Both the position numbers and the translations under genes were made by a program. Shown in pieces: positions 36,053 through 46,910 of a stretch of DNA of 64,000 nucleotides. Origin of the DNA: Parageobacillus sp. KH3-4 (GTDB lineage: Bacteria; Bacillota; Bacilli; Bacillales; Anoxybacillaceae); NCBI RefSeq assembly GCF_022846435.1, contig NZ_AP025627.1:3382001-3446000 (forward strand). Reading direction: 5' to 3'. Within the stretch, counting starts at the first letter, position 1. Every line of letters begins with the position of its first letter. The notes beneath the pieces were generated by a model. It did not search any database, was not told the DNA's origin, and worked only from the letters and a program-made list of their open reading frames with translations.

Positions 36053-36745
36053 TTATAATCCATTTTCTTTGTTAGCTGATTGATTTTGTTTTATCTTTTC
36101 AATCACTTGCGCCAATCTTTCATTTTCCGCTTTTAGGTGTTCAAGGAATTTTGGTAATAGTTCAGCAATCGCTTTTTCATCTTTCGATTCTACCGCTTCA
36201 CGGAATTGCTTATGAAGCTCTCTTTCTTTTTCAATATCCTCTTTTACGGCAGGAAGATTTTCATCCTTCCATTTTTTTAATTGTTCCTTACGGTGATCTC
36301 TTGCTTCTTTTAGCTTTTGTTTGAACTCTTCTTTCGTAATTTTTCCTGATACTAGCTGATTAAGAAGTTCATCTAGTTCGGCTTCTCGCTCCTTAATTAT
36401 TGCCTCACGCTTTTCTTTTAACATCTCTTTTGGATTTAAATCGCGCAATTCTTTTAAAAGCGCTTGACGCTTATCGATGGTTTGCTGCCATTCTTTTACA
36501 TCTTCTGGCGCATATTGTTTAACCAGTTCTAACAATCTCTGTTCTTGCTGTTCATTCATTTGGAGATGTTTCACAAAATGTTTGCCGAATTTTCCATAAT
36601 CTTTTAATATTGGCGTTGCTTCTAGAAAGTTCTCGAATTTTTTTGGAACTTGAACGTCTTCCGCCCCTCCTTTTTCAGCAGCAAAGACCGCCGTTGGAAT
36701 CGCAATCATCGTTGCAAGCGCCACTGGAATCCATTTTTTCTTCAT
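36053..36745 (-). CDS. secreted helical protein, Spy/CpxP-like, next to cssRS
   Basis: A 230-residue protein with a signal peptide (MKKKWIPVALATMIAIP, cut near VFAA-E at about residue 22) and a mature part that is almost entirely charged helix. LQMNEQQEQRLLELVKQYAP recalls the L-x-L-T/N-x-x-Q pattern of Spy/CpxP, and ENERLAQVIEKIKQ closes it. It is a paralog of the protein at 10241-10813. It lies 62 bases before cssR on the same strand, a layout like cpxP beside cpxRA. Function as an exported chaperone or CssS modulator is inferred. Start 36745 follows AAAGGGG; the frame extends eight codons upstream. Confidence 0.78.
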   Translation of the reverse strand: MKKKWIPVALATMIAIPTAVFAAEKGGAEDVQVPKKFENFLEATPILKDYGKFGKHFVKHLQMNEQQEQRLLELVKQYAPEDVKEWQQTIDKRQALLKELRDLNPKEMLKEKREAIIKEREAELDELLNQLVSGKITKEEFKQKLKEARDHRKEQLKKWKDENLPAVKEDIEKERELHKQFREAVESKDEKAIAELLPKFLEHLKAENERLAQVIEKIKQNQSANKENGL

Positions 36746-36792
36746 TAGATAACACACCCCTTTTGCCATTTGTTTTTGCTGCTAGCACGGTC

Positions 36793-36798
36793 ATTATA
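36793..36798 (-). promoter_or_regulatory. -10 box of the Spy-like gene
   Basis: TATAAT on the minus strand, about 48 bases before the start codon. A matching -35 is poor (TTGATA with a 20-base spacer), which would fit an activated promoter. CssR binding is a guess. Confidence 0.45.
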
Positions 36799-36989
36799 CA
36801 TAAGGTATGTGGAAAAATTATCAAAGAAATATGGGAAATTGTGAAAAAAGATAAACCAACAACAAGCGATTCCCTTGATTAGAATAGAGGTGTCAACAAA
36901 CCATTAACACAAGAAGGTTCATGTTTCATGCATAGACTGCCGCATTATCAAAAAATCTATATGTTTTTTGCTATATATACTATTCCTAA

Positions 36990-37014
36990 TTGACAAAATC
37001 TAACGTTAACGTTA
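36990..37014 (+). promoter_or_regulatory. -35 box and operator of the MerR gene
   Basis: TTGACA at 36990-36995 is followed by a perfect 14-base palindrome TAACGTTAACGTTA at 37001-37014. MerR regulators bind dyads between -35 and -10 in promoters with long spacers; the -10 here is unclear. Confidence 0.6.
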
Positions 37015-37068
37015 ATGTTATATTTATGATAGCGACCTTTATTATGATGAATAAGCGAGAGGAACGAA

Positions 37069-37500
37069 ATGAAACGATTCAAAATTGACGACGTCGCCAA
37101 AGAAACAGGATTAACAAAGCGGACGATCCGCTACTATGAAGAAATTGGCCTCATTAAGCCCCCTAAACGCAGCGAAAAAGGAACGCGCCTCTATTCGGAA
37201 GAAGATATCGAACAGTTAAAAAAAGTGATTGCCGCTCGCGAGGTACTAGGATTTTCGCTTCAAGAATTGCATCATTTTTTGACATTGAAGGAGGCGATCG
37301 AATCCCATCGCTTCGAGTATCGCAACGCTGTAAATCAAGACGAAAAAAAACAAGAACTGCAAAATATTGCTTCCAACCTTCGGAAACAAATCGACATGCT
37401 CAAGCAAAAGATGAAAAAAATGCTCGAACTAAAAAATGAGTTAGAACAACTCGAACAACGAATTCAAACGATTTTGCAGGAAGAAGAAAGGAGGGGATAA
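37069..37500 (+). CDS. MerR-family regulator (YfmP-like)
   Basis: A 143-residue regulator: MerR winged helix at residues 1-70 (IDDVAKETGLTKRTIRYYEEIGLI, KGTRLYSEEDIEQL) and a long coiled-coil tail with no metal-binding Cys. It begins 54 bases after its promoter palindrome and ends three bases before the MFS gene. The MerR-MFS pair matches yfmP-yfmO of Bacillus, where the regulator controls the pump; the effector is not evident. Confidence 0.85.
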   Translation: MKRFKIDDVAKETGLTKRTIRYYEEIGLIKPPKRSEKGTRLYSEEDIEQLKKVIAAREVLGFSLQELHHFLTLKEAIESHRFEYRNAVNQDEKKQELQNIASNLRKQIDMLKQKMKKMLELKNELEQLEQRIQTILQEEERRG

Positions 37501-37503
37501 ACC

Positions 37504-38655
37504 ATGGAGGAAGGAAAACAAACACGCGCCCGTTGGATTACCGTGTTTGCGACATTTTTAGCATTTATGGGAATCGGTATTGTCGACCCAATTTTGCCGG
37601 TTATTGCCGAAAGTATTGGAGCAACTCATTGGCAAGTGGAAATGTTGTTTACCGCATATATTTTTACAATGGCCATCATGATGATACCATCGGGAATGAT
37701 GGTGAGTCGCGTAGGGGATAAACGGATGATGGCAATCGGGCTTAGTATCGTTACTGTTGTTTCTTTATTGTGCGGCTTATCCAATACGATTCCGCAATTA
37801 TCCATTTTCCGGGCTGGATGGGGGCTTGGAAACTCGATGTTTTTTGCTACCGCGATGACGTTATTAATTGCGTTAACACCGCAAGCAAACACTGCCGTCG
37901 GCCTTTACGAAGCAGCTATCGGCCTTGGGATGGCAGGCGGACCGCTTGTCGGCGGCCTTCTCGGTCAGCACTCATGGCGATACCCATTTATTGGAACAAG
38001 CATTTTCATTTTTATCGCACTTCTTCTGGTCATCTTTTTTGTTTATGATCCAAATAAAAGAAAATCGAGAAAAGCAGTCGGCATGAAAGAAATGCAACAT
38101 TTATTAACATTCCCGCCTTTTCTCAAAGGCGCCATCGGCGCGATGCTATATTATTATGGCTTTTTCGTCGTGCTTGCGTATTCGCCATTAATCATCGGAC
38201 TTTCTGCCATTCAAATCGGTTTTGTCTTTTTTGGCTGGGGGCTTTGCCTTGCGTATGGATCAGCGATTTTGGCGCATCGCTTGGAAAAAACGTATACACC
38301 AAAACAAACTTTGCCGTATAGCTTGTTAGTTTTTGCGGCGTTTTTGCTACTATTGTTTATCACTAAAAACACATGGTTATTGATCGCTTTCATTATTTTA
38401 TCCGGTCTTGTTTCCGGTTTAAACAATGCTTTATTTACAAGCTATGTAATGGAAGTATCTCCGTATGAACGCGGCATTACTTCCGGAATGTACAACTTCG
38501 TCCGCTGGATGGGTGCTGCTATCGCCCCAGTGTTATCGGGGATTATCGGTCATTCGATTTCCGACAAAGCACCATTTATGGTCGCAATGGTTTTATCATT
38601 TATTGCCTTTTTAATTATCGGAAAACGACAACCTTCTTTGATGCAAACTAATTAA
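37504..38655 (+). CDS. MFS efflux transporter (YfmO-like)
   Basis: A 383-residue major facilitator with about twelve helices, the DHA1-type N-terminal signature GIGIVDPILPVIAESIGA and the loop-2 motif SRVGDKRMMAIGLS. It probably exports a drug or toxic compound with protons; the substrate is unknown. AGGAAGG-type site lies before ATG 37504 and it is co-transcribed with the MerR gene. Confidence 0.87.
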   Translation: MEEGKQTRARWITVFATFLAFMGIGIVDPILPVIAESIGATHWQVEMLFTAYIFTMAIMMIPSGMMVSRVGDKRMMAIGLSIVTVVSLLCGLSNTIPQLSIFRAGWGLGNSMFFATAMTLLIALTPQANTAVGLYEAAIGLGMAGGPLVGGLLGQHSWRYPFIGTSIFIFIALLLVIFFVYDPNKRKSRKAVGMKEMQHLLTFPPFLKGAIGAMLYYYGFFVVLAYSPLIIGLSAIQIGFVFFGWGLCLAYGSAILAHRLEKTYTPKQTLPYSLLVFAAFLLLLFITKNTWLLIAFIILSGLVSGLNNALFTSYVMEVSPYERGITSGMYNFVRWMGAAIAPVLSGIIGHSISDKAPFMVAMVLSFIAFLIIGKRQPSLMQTN

Positions 38656-38661
38656 GACTGA

Positions 38662-38689
38662 TTTTAGGTGGAAACTTTCCACCTAAAAT
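38662..38689. terminator. terminator between MFS gene and lysine dehydrogenase
   Basis: Perfect 14-base hairpin ATTTTAGGTGGAAA/TTTCCACCTAAAAT with a one-base loop centre, between convergent genes. Only short T-runs. Confidence 0.75.
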
Positions 38690-38701
38690 CCAGCCTTCTG
38701 T

Positions 38702-39859
38702 TCATTCTTTTACATACTGTTTTTCTTTAATCACTACTCCTCGCTTTTCCATTTCCTTGATGTAAATGTCTCCTGGAACGATTTGCTCCGGCGGATAAAC
38801 CCCCCGTTTTTGAATGGCTCCGCTTCCGATCATTTGCGCGACGACCGAGATCGTATTGGCAGTAGTCCGCGCCATCGCTGTCACGTTGTTTTTGCGGTCT
38901 TTCAACGTTACCGTTTCATATTCCAAAACCGTCTCTTTGCCGCTTTTGATTCCGCCGACAATGACCCGCAACAGCACGACATCCTCTTTATCTTTTAAAT
39001 CCAAAAGCGGCGATAAAACCGCTAACAGCACGTCGCGCGGCTTCACTTTTTGTCCTTTTACTTCCACCTCGCAGTCGTTTCTTGTCAAATTCAAATCGAC
39101 AAGCAGCTTAAATTTTTCCGCATGGCCTGGATAGCGGATCGTTTTATATTCCAAGCATTCCAATTGCGGATAAGAGTGGGACAGCGTGGAAGTCCCTCCT
39201 GATGTATGAAACGCTTCGAGCGGGCCAAATTGATCAAAATAAATCGTTTCCACTTCCGATAATGACGGGATTTCTTGCTTTTTCCCATCGCGAATAATGA
39301 GGGATGGATCGGTATAATGATCAAGCAGCCCTTCTAGCGAAAATACATGGTTGTATTCGAGCGGCGGCTCCGGACGTACAGGAATACCGCCGACATATAG
39401 TTTAATCGATTTTAACTCGTCTAATTTGCTCGCTCCGTACCCGGCCAAAATGTTGATCATTCCCGGCGCGACTCCTAAATCTGGAATGATCGTAACACCG
39501 GCTTGCTTTGCGTATTCATTTAATTGCAGCACCCTGTCGGTAATATGGCCGATATGCCCCCCTAAATCAACGGAATGCACGCCGACTTCGATCGCCGTTT
39601 TCGCCACCATTTCATTAAAACGATAAAATAACGCGTTAACGACAACATCGTGCTCACGCATCAGCGCTGCCAATTCTTTCTCATTCGCCGCATCGACTTG
39701 CTTTGCTTCCAGTTTGCTAGAATGCAATTGCCGGCAAGCGGTCTCTGCCTTCTGCATATCCACATCGGCTAACGTGACGGCGGAAACATCCTCACTTTGC
39801 CCCAAATCGCGCGCCGCCTCTTTTCCCATCAGTCCAGCTCCAAGCACTAACGCTTTCAT
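38702..39859 (-). CDS. lysDH: L-lysine 6-dehydrogenase (saccharopine dehydrogenase fold)
   Basis: A 385-residue NAD-dependent enzyme. The N-terminal Rossmann loop is [25 protein letters not shown] and [17 protein letters not shown] are conserved in the lysine 6-dehydrogenases described from Geobacillus stearothermophilus, whose length it shares. The enzyme oxidatively deaminates the epsilon amino group of lysine to aminoadipate semialdehyde. Last gene of a four-gene minus-strand cluster; 36 bases after the aldehyde dehydrogenase, with GGAGG upstream of its ATG. Subtype is from memory of the family. Confidence 0.82.
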   Translation of the reverse strand: MKALVLGAGLMGKEAARDLGQSEDVSAVTLADVDMQKAETACRQLHSSKLEAKQVDAANEKELAALMREHDVVVNALFYRFNEMVAKTAIEVGVHSVDLGGHIGHITDRVLQLNEYAKQAGVTIIPDLGVAPGMINILAGYGASKLDELKSIKLYVGGIPVRPEPPLEYNHVFSLEGLLDHYTDPSLIIRDGKKQEIPSLSEVETIYFDQFGPLEAFHTSGGTSTLSHSYPQLECLEYKTIRYPGHAEKFKLLVDLNLTRNDCEVEVKGQKVKPRDVLLAVLSPLLDLKDKEDVVLLRVIVGGIKSGKETVLEYETVTLKDRKNNVTAMARTTANTISVVAQMIGSGAIQKRGVYPPEQIVPGDIYIKEMEKRGVVIKEKQYVKE

Positions 39860-39895
39860 AGCATGCGCCTCCTTATTCTTTCGCTGATGAATTCG

Positions 39896-41377
39896 TTATT
39901 CGTCAATATCGATTTGCGCCCGTTGCAATTTGCCGCTGAAATCAATATACACGCTTCTCCATTCGGTAAACACATCGAGCGCCGCGACGCCAGAATCGCG
40001 ATGGCCGTTTCCCGTTCCTTTCATTCCGCCAAACGGCAGATGAATTTCTGCCCCGGTCGTGCCGGCATTGATATAGACAATGCCCGTATCTAAATCGCGC
40101 ATCGCTTGAAACACTTTATTGACATCCCGTGTAAAAATAGAACTAGACAATCCGTAATCGACACTGTTGTTCACAGCAATCGCTTCTTCTAAACTATTGA
40201 CGGAAATGATCGAAACAACTGGGCCGAAAATTTCTTCGCGCGCAATGCGCATCGTCGGTTGAACATCGGTAAAAAGAGTAGGGGCATAATAATAGCCTTT
40301 TTGATACTCTCCATCCCGCAAAATATAGCCCCCGGTTAACAGCTTTGCACCTTCTTCCTTGCCGATTTGCACATAATGGTCAATTTTTTGCAGCGCCCCT
40401 TCGCTAATGACCGGGCCGACTTTGACGTTTTCGTCCAATCCGTTTCCAATCGTCAATGTCTTCATTGCCTCTAGCAATCTATTTTCTAACTCTTCCTTCA
40501 CCGCTTCATGAACAATAACGCGACTGCATGCCGTACATCTTTGTCCTGACGTACCAAATGCGCTCCACAAAATCCCTTCTGCCGCTAACGACAAATCTGC
40601 GTCATCCATGACAATGACGGCATTTTTTCCGCCCATTTCTAGCGACACTTTTTTCAAGCGACGTCCGCACTTTTCAGCAATAATCCGCCCGACTTCGTTT
40701 GATCCAGTAAAGGAAATCACTTGCACGTCTGGATGCTCTACCAACGCATTCCCTGTCGTTGGACCGTCGCCGTGAACGACGTTGAACACCCCTTTTGGCA
40801 ATCCTGCTTCTTCGAATATTTTCGCTAGTTCCCGTGCCATCAATGGTGTTTCCAACGCTGGCTTCCATACGACCGCATTGCCGGCAACAATGGCCGGGAA
40901 TGACTTCCACGTCGCAATCGCAATCGGAAAATTCCACGGAGTGATGATGCCGACAACTCCAACTGGCACGCGAACGCTCATCGCAAATTTATCTTTTAAT
41001 TCCGAAGGAGTCGTATCGCCGAATAACCGTCTTCCTTCGCCAGCCATATAAAATGCCATATCAATTCCTTCTTGCACTTCCCCGCGCGCTTCCTCGAGCA
41101 CTTTTCCCATTTCCATCGTTAGTAATCTAGCGAGCTGTTCTTTTCTTTCTTTTAATAAATAGCCGACTTTATATAACACTTCGGCCCGTTTTGGCGCCGG
41201 TACGAGCGCCCACTGCTTTTGCGCGGCCTTCGCCGCTTTTACCGCTTCATCGACATCCGCTTCGATCGAAACCGTCACTTCTCCAATCGTTTCGCCGTTT
41301 GCCGGATTGATCACCGGAACAAATTGCTTGCTAATTGACGCTTTCCATTCCCCATTCACAAAATTCAATACTTTCAC
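39896..41377 (-). CDS. aldehyde dehydrogenase, probably for aminoadipate semialdehyde
   Basis: A 493-residue NAD(P)-dependent aldehyde dehydrogenase with the catalytic Glu in LEMGGKNAVIV near residue 258 and catalytic Cys in GQRCTACSRV near residue 290, plus the FTGSNEVGR turn near 230. Next to lysine 6-dehydrogenase, its natural substrate should be aminoadipate semialdehyde (or its cyclic form) giving 2-aminoadipate; it could also oxidise glutarate semialdehyde. Substrate is inferred from position. Start is GTG 41377 after AAGGGGG. Confidence 0.88.
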   Translation of the reverse strand: MKVLNFVNGEWKASISKQFVPVINPANGETIGEVTVSIEADVDEAVKAAKAAQKQWALVPAPKRAEVLYKVGYLLKERKEQLARLLTMEMGKVLEEARGEVQEGIDMAFYMAGEGRRLFGDTTPSELKDKFAMSVRVPVGVVGIITPWNFPIAIATWKSFPAIVAGNAVVWKPALETPLMARELAKIFEEAGLPKGVFNVVHGDGPTTGNALVEHPDVQVISFTGSNEVGRIIAEKCGRRLKKVSLEMGGKNAVIVMDDADLSLAAEGILWSAFGTSGQRCTACSRVIVHEAVKEELENRLLEAMKTLTIGNGLDENVKVGPVISEGALQKIDHYVQIGKEEGAKLLTGGYILRDGEYQKGYYYAPTLFTDVQPTMRIAREEIFGPVVSIISVNSLEEAIAVNNSVDYGLSSSIFTRDVNKVFQAMRDLDTGIVYINAGTTGAEIHLPFGGMKGTGNGHRDSGVAALDVFTEWRSVYIDFSGKLQRAQIDIDE

Positions 41378-41456
41378 AAGCCAGTTTCCCCCTTAGTCAT
41401 TTATTGTTTCTATTAGAAAATTTATGCATAGACTATCATGGCTATTATGCAAATGT

Positions 41457-43115
41457 TTACCGAGAATTCGACCGCTTTCGCAGCTCGTCAATCGTCGCGG
41501 TCACGGAAATTTGGTTTGGATCTGTCATGACTTCGATCACCGTTGGTTTTGTTTCGTTAAAGGATTGAATGAGCGCTCTAGTAAATTGGTCTTCTGTTTC
41601 TACGCGAATGCCGGTGGCATTTAAACATTTCGCTAATTCGGCAAACGATACATCCCCTAAATCCGTCCCGATGACCCGTTTCGGAAAGTGCAGCTCTTGA
41701 TGCATGCGGATGGTTCCATACATGCTATTGTTAAAGACGATACTAATAATCGGAATATGATATCTGGCAGCGGTCTCTAGCTCTTGCATCGTCATCATAA
41801 AACCTCCATCTCCTGATAGAGAAACGACGATACGCTCCGGGAAAGCAAGCTTGGCGCCAATCGCTGCCGGCATGCCATATCCCATCGCTCCGGAAGTAGG
41901 GCCGATATACACCTGTTTTTCGGTAAATTGGAAAAAGGCATGCAGCCAGCCGGCGAAATTGCCGGCATCATTGGTGATGATCGCATCGTTTGGCAAATGT
42001 CGTTGCAAGCTGGCGATGATCGCTTCATTGAAGTTCCGTTTTTCCGCCGGAAGCGCCGATGCTTGTTCATATTGTTTCCGTCTCGCTGCCGCCCAATCGT
42101 GCCAGGACGGCTGCACGGCGATTTCTAACAATTTTAAAAGCGTTTCTTTGCAATCTGCTAGGATGGAAATGTCCGGTGGATATACTTTTCCTAGCACATC
42201 GCTGTCGATATCGATATGAATCAGCGTCTGATCCGGCGAGAGCAAACGATAATCTTGCGTCGTCACTTCCGATAATCTCGTTCCGATCGCGATCACGGCA
42301 TCGGCCTGCTTCACTGTTTCGATAATGGGTTTTGGTGTTCCTAGGCCGAGATGCCCCACATAGAACGGATGGTCATTTGGAAACACATCATGTCGCCGAA
42401 AAGCAGCCACTACAGGAATGGAATATTTTTCAGCAAATAACCGCAATAGCTGTTCTGCCTTAGCCAGCTTTACTCCTCCACCGGCGATGACAACCGGCCG
42501 TTTCGCCCTTTGCAATATCTCTTGAACGCTCCGCACATCCTCTGCGCTTGGAGCAGGTCTCGGTACATCTACATCCGAAACTACCGCTTCGGCAATATCT
42601 TGAAGAAATATATCTTCCGGAAGCGAGATGACGACAGGTCCTGGCCTGCCCGTTCTCGCGATGCGAAACGCCCGCTGCACCAGCTCCGGTATTCGTTCTG
42701 CCTCGCGAATTTCCACCGTCCATTTTGCAATCGGCTGGAAAAAGCGGTCTAAATCGACTTCCTGAAATCCTTCCCTGCCGCGGAAATAGCTGTGCACTTG
42801 CCCTAAAAATACAACCATCGGCGTGGAATCTTGTTTTGCTGTATGGACGCCAATCGCTAAGTTAGCGCCGCCGACTCCCCGCGTCGCCAGCACGACTCCC
42901 GGTTTTCCCGCCGCTTTTGCATAGCCTTCTGCCATAAAGGAAGCGCCGCCTTCATGGCGGGCCGAAATCAGTTGAAGTGAAGGCTCATCGAAAATGGCAT
43001 CCATCAGCGGCAAATAGCTTTCTCCCGGCACGCAAAATATATGGGAGATGCCCTCCCGTTTCAGGCAATGAACGATTGCTTTCGCCGCGGTGATATTGCG
43101 GATTGTCTGCTTCAT
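41457..43115 (-). CDS. thiamine-diphosphate-dependent enzyme (acetolactate synthase-like)
   Basis: A 552-residue enzyme with three domains: Pyr with catalytic Glu in SARHEGGASFMAEGYA near residue 50, central domain with VIAGGGVKLAKAE near 205, and PP domain with GDGGFMMTMQELETAARY followed by NN near 450. This fold includes acetolactate synthase and 2-oxoacid decarboxylases. There is no regulatory subunit nearby and it lies in a lysine cluster, so a 2-oxoadipate decarboxylase is plausible; that is inference. Its ATG overlaps the aminotransferase stop (ATGA) after GGAGGCGGAG. Confidence 0.82.
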   Translation of the reverse strand: MKQTIRNITAAKAIVHCLKREGISHIFCVPGESYLPLMDAIFDEPSLQLISARHEGGASFMAEGYAKAAGKPGVVLATRGVGGANLAIGVHTAKQDSTPMVVFLGQVHSYFRGREGFQEVDLDRFFQPIAKWTVEIREAERIPELVQRAFRIARTGRPGPVVISLPEDIFLQDIAEAVVSDVDVPRPAPSAEDVRSVQEILQRAKRPVVIAGGGVKLAKAEQLLRLFAEKYSIPVVAAFRRHDVFPNDHPFYVGHLGLGTPKPIIETVKQADAVIAIGTRLSEVTTQDYRLLSPDQTLIHIDIDSDVLGKVYPPDISILADCKETLLKLLEIAVQPSWHDWAAARRKQYEQASALPAEKRNFNEAIIASLQRHLPNDAIITNDAGNFAGWLHAFFQFTEKQVYIGPTSGAMGYGMPAAIGAKLAFPERIVVSLSGDGGFMMTMQELETAARYHIPIISIVFNNSMYGTIRMHQELHFPKRVIGTDLGDVSFAELAKCLNATGIRVETEDQFTRALIQSFNETKPTVIEVMTDPNQISVTATIDELRKRSNSR

Positions 43116-44290
43116 CGTTTCTCCGCCTCCCAATTGACTTGTTTCCACCGCTCAACCGCCTGCCGCAGCCGCTCTATCGGTGCGGATAAGGATAACCGGA
43201 CATATCCTTCCCCCGACGGCCCAAACGCTGTTCCTGGAGTAACAATTACGCCCGCATCTTCAAGCAGCTTCGCGGCAAATTGTTCGGAAGAATACGCTTT
43301 AAAAACAGGAATCCATAGGAAAAAGGTCGCTTTTGGACGCTGGACTTGCATCCCCAACGCCTGCAGCTCCTCAACCATCATATTCATTCGCTGCTCATAG
43401 ATTTGGTTATTTGCTCGCACATACTCGTGGTCGCTCGTCAGCGCTGCCGCAGCCGCTTTTTGAATCGGAAGAAACTGGCATGTATCGGTGTTGCTTTTAA
43501 TAATCGAAAGCGCTTTAATCACATCCTTATTTCCGACGATATAACCGATGCGGCAGCCCGCCATGTTATAACTTTTTGACAAGGAACCGAATTCGACCGC
43601 TACTTCCTTTGCCCCATTTATTTGTAGAACGCTCGGCGCTTTAAATCCTTGAAAAGTAACAAACGAATAGGCAGAATCATGGGCGATGAAGATGCGGTGC
43701 TTTCTTGCCAGCGAAGCCGCCTCGGCGAATGTATCCATGCCGGCAGTAGCCGCCGTTGGATTGCTCGGATAATTTAAAAACATGATTTTGGCATCTTCAT
43801 AAATAGCCGAAGGGAGCTTGGCAAAAAGAGGAACATAGCCATTTTTCGCATCGAGCGGCAAATAAACGCTTTTCCCCCGGGCGAAATGCACGGCAGTGCG
43901 GTAAACAGGATAACCTGGGTCAGGAACCAATACGGTCTCACCCGGATTAAGCACAGCCTGCAGCAAATGAACAATTCCCTCTTTTGACCCGATTAACGCT
44001 AACACTTCGGTATCAGGATCCAACTGCACCCCATATTCCCGCTCGTAAAAAAGCGCTACCGCTTCCCGATATTCCTTGCATCCCGCATACGGCGAATACG
44101 TATAATTGGTTGGCTCGTTTAACTCCTCTTTTAATTTTTCCACTATAAAAGGCGGCGGCGGTAAATCAGGAGCTCCGATCCCTAAATCAATGACATCGAT
44201 CCCCTTCTTGACCAGCTCTTCTTTTTTCTTTTGAAACTGCGAAAATACATAAGGAGGCATCGTTTGGACGATATCGGAAAACATATTCAT
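43112..44290 (-). CDS. class I/II PLP aminotransferase
   Basis: A 392-residue aminotransferase with the PLP lysine in SLSKSYNMAGCRIGY near residue 237 and conserved LNYPSNPTAA and GIGAPDLPPP motifs. Closest in appearance to the LL-diaminopimelate and aspartate group. In this cluster it would fit 2-aminoadipate to 2-oxoadipate; alternatively it is a diaminopimelate or other amino acid aminotransferase. First gene of the four-gene cluster; start 44290 follows GAGAGG, with ATG 44284 as an alternative. Confidence 0.85.
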   Translation of the reverse strand: MNMFSDIVQTMPPYVFSQFQKKKEELVKKGIDVIDLGIGAPDLPPPPFIVEKLKEELNEPTNYTYSPYAGCKEYREAVALFYEREYGVQLDPDTEVLALIGSKEGIVHLLQAVLNPGETVLVPDPGYPVYRTAVHFARGKSVYLPLDAKNGYVPLFAKLPSAIYEDAKIMFLNYPSNPTAATAGMDTFAEAASLARKHRIFIAHDSAYSFVTFQGFKAPSVLQINGAKEVAVEFGSLSKSYNMAGCRIGYIVGNKDVIKALSIIKSNTDTCQFLPIQKAAAAALTSDHEYVRANNQIYEQRMNMMVEELQALGMQVQRPKATFFLWIPVFKAYSSEQFAAKLLEDAGVIVTPGTAFGPSGEGYVRLSLSAPIERLRQAVERWKQVNWEAEKR

Positions 44291-44292
44291 CC

Positions 44293-44724
44293 CTATCCTC
44301 TCGCATAAAATAATGCCTTCTCTCCTAATCTATGCTTTTGCTCGCTTATTTCATTCATGGCGTCAACGTTGGCAAACATAAAGGCGATCAGAACGGCGAA
44401 TCTTTCGTCCAAATAAAAATAAGCGGCCAGTATCATCAATGAGGCGATGATGATACTGGCCGTTGCCATACATACAAATGCCCATAAAGGCGCCGCAATA
44501 GACTGCGTAGCTGTTTTCGTACATCTTATATATTTACGCGGCAAGGGGACATGCGCCCTTGTCGCGGGTGGCTGCAGAAACGTTCCATTACAAGGGAACG
44601 GATTCCCATCGATACGTACTTCCATTCGACAAATTCGAAAATCCCTTCTTTTCCGCCTTCCTTTCCCAGCCAAAAATCCGTGTTCCGCTTCCCTGTAATT
44701 CAGCATTTGCAAACGCCACGCCAC
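44293..44724 (-). CDS. hypothetical membrane protein piece (possible second half of a split gene)
   Basis: A 143-codon open frame with no good ribosome site. Its last 80 residues look like protein: one hydrophobic stretch (ASIIIASLMILAAYFYLDE) followed by a polar helix (DAMNEISEQKHRLGEK). It overlaps the neighbouring frame at 44588-44836, and the two could be parts of one frameshifted membrane protein of roughly 180 residues. It contains a large inverted repeat. I do not recognise the family. Confidence 0.35.
   Translation of the reverse strand: MAWRLQMLNYREAEHGFLAGKGRRKRRDFRICRMEVRIDGNPFPCNGTFLQPPATRAHVPLPRKYIRCTKTATQSIAAPLWAFVCMATASIIIASLMILAAYFYLDERFAVLIAFMFANVDAMNEISEQKHRLGEKALFYARG
44425..44461. 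repeat. 14-base perfect inverted repeat inside hypothetical gene
   Basis: Arms GGCCAGTATCATCA and TGATGATACTGGCC with a nine-base loop. On the minus strand it is followed by CTTATTTTTATTT, so it could be a terminator for the gene at 44588-44836, although it lies within the next open frame. Confidence 0.7.
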
Positions 44725-44836
44725 AAGCGATCCAATATGCTTTCATAATATAAAAAAGTGCGAAAGAAACAACTAAAAACAAAAATAAAAAAGCTAATTC
44801 ATCTTCCCTATTCCAAGTAAAAGATGAATTAGCCAT
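44588..44836 (-). CDS. hypothetical small membrane protein
   Basis: An 82-residue frame with one clear membrane segment (ELAFLFLFLVVSFALFYIM) and a basic C-terminus. ATG 44836 is preceded by AAAGAGGAT, a good ribosome site. No family recognised. It may be complete, with the hairpin at 44425-44461 as terminator, or be the first half of a split gene. Upstream of the lysine-catabolism cluster and downstream of thiC, same strand. Confidence 0.5.
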   Translation of the reverse strand: MANSSFTWNREDELAFLFLFLVVSFALFYIMKAYWIACGVAFANAELQGSGTRIFGWERKAEKKGFSNLSNGSTYRWESVPL

Positions 44837-44862
44837 CTATCCTCTTTGTCCAATGATGCTAT

Positions 44863-46762
<1,900 letters not shown>

Positions 46763-46828
46763 TCAAAATAGTGGTGAAGACCTGAGGTTACACCAAAACG
46801 CGGGGGGCGATGGGCGGGAAATATGTGG

Positions 46829-46862
46829 AGAAAATAAAACGGGTTCCCCAAGGAACCCGATG
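46829..46862 (-). terminator. intrinsic terminator of the thiC riboswitch
   Basis: Stem CGGGTTCC/GGAACCCG with a four-base loop followed on the minus strand by TTTTATTTT, between the riboswitch and thiC. It is the expected expression platform for TPP-induced termination. Confidence 0.85.
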
Positions 46863-46910
46863 GAACGCAAATAGCCGAAACGTACGCAACAAACACATAC
46901 ACTCCCGCTA

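Noticed and set aside
41457-43115. Anabolic acetolactate synthase (ilvB) of the valine pathway
   Set aside because: No regulatory subunit or ilvC/leu genes are near, and the gene is coupled to an aminotransferase in a lysine cluster; kept as an alternative only.
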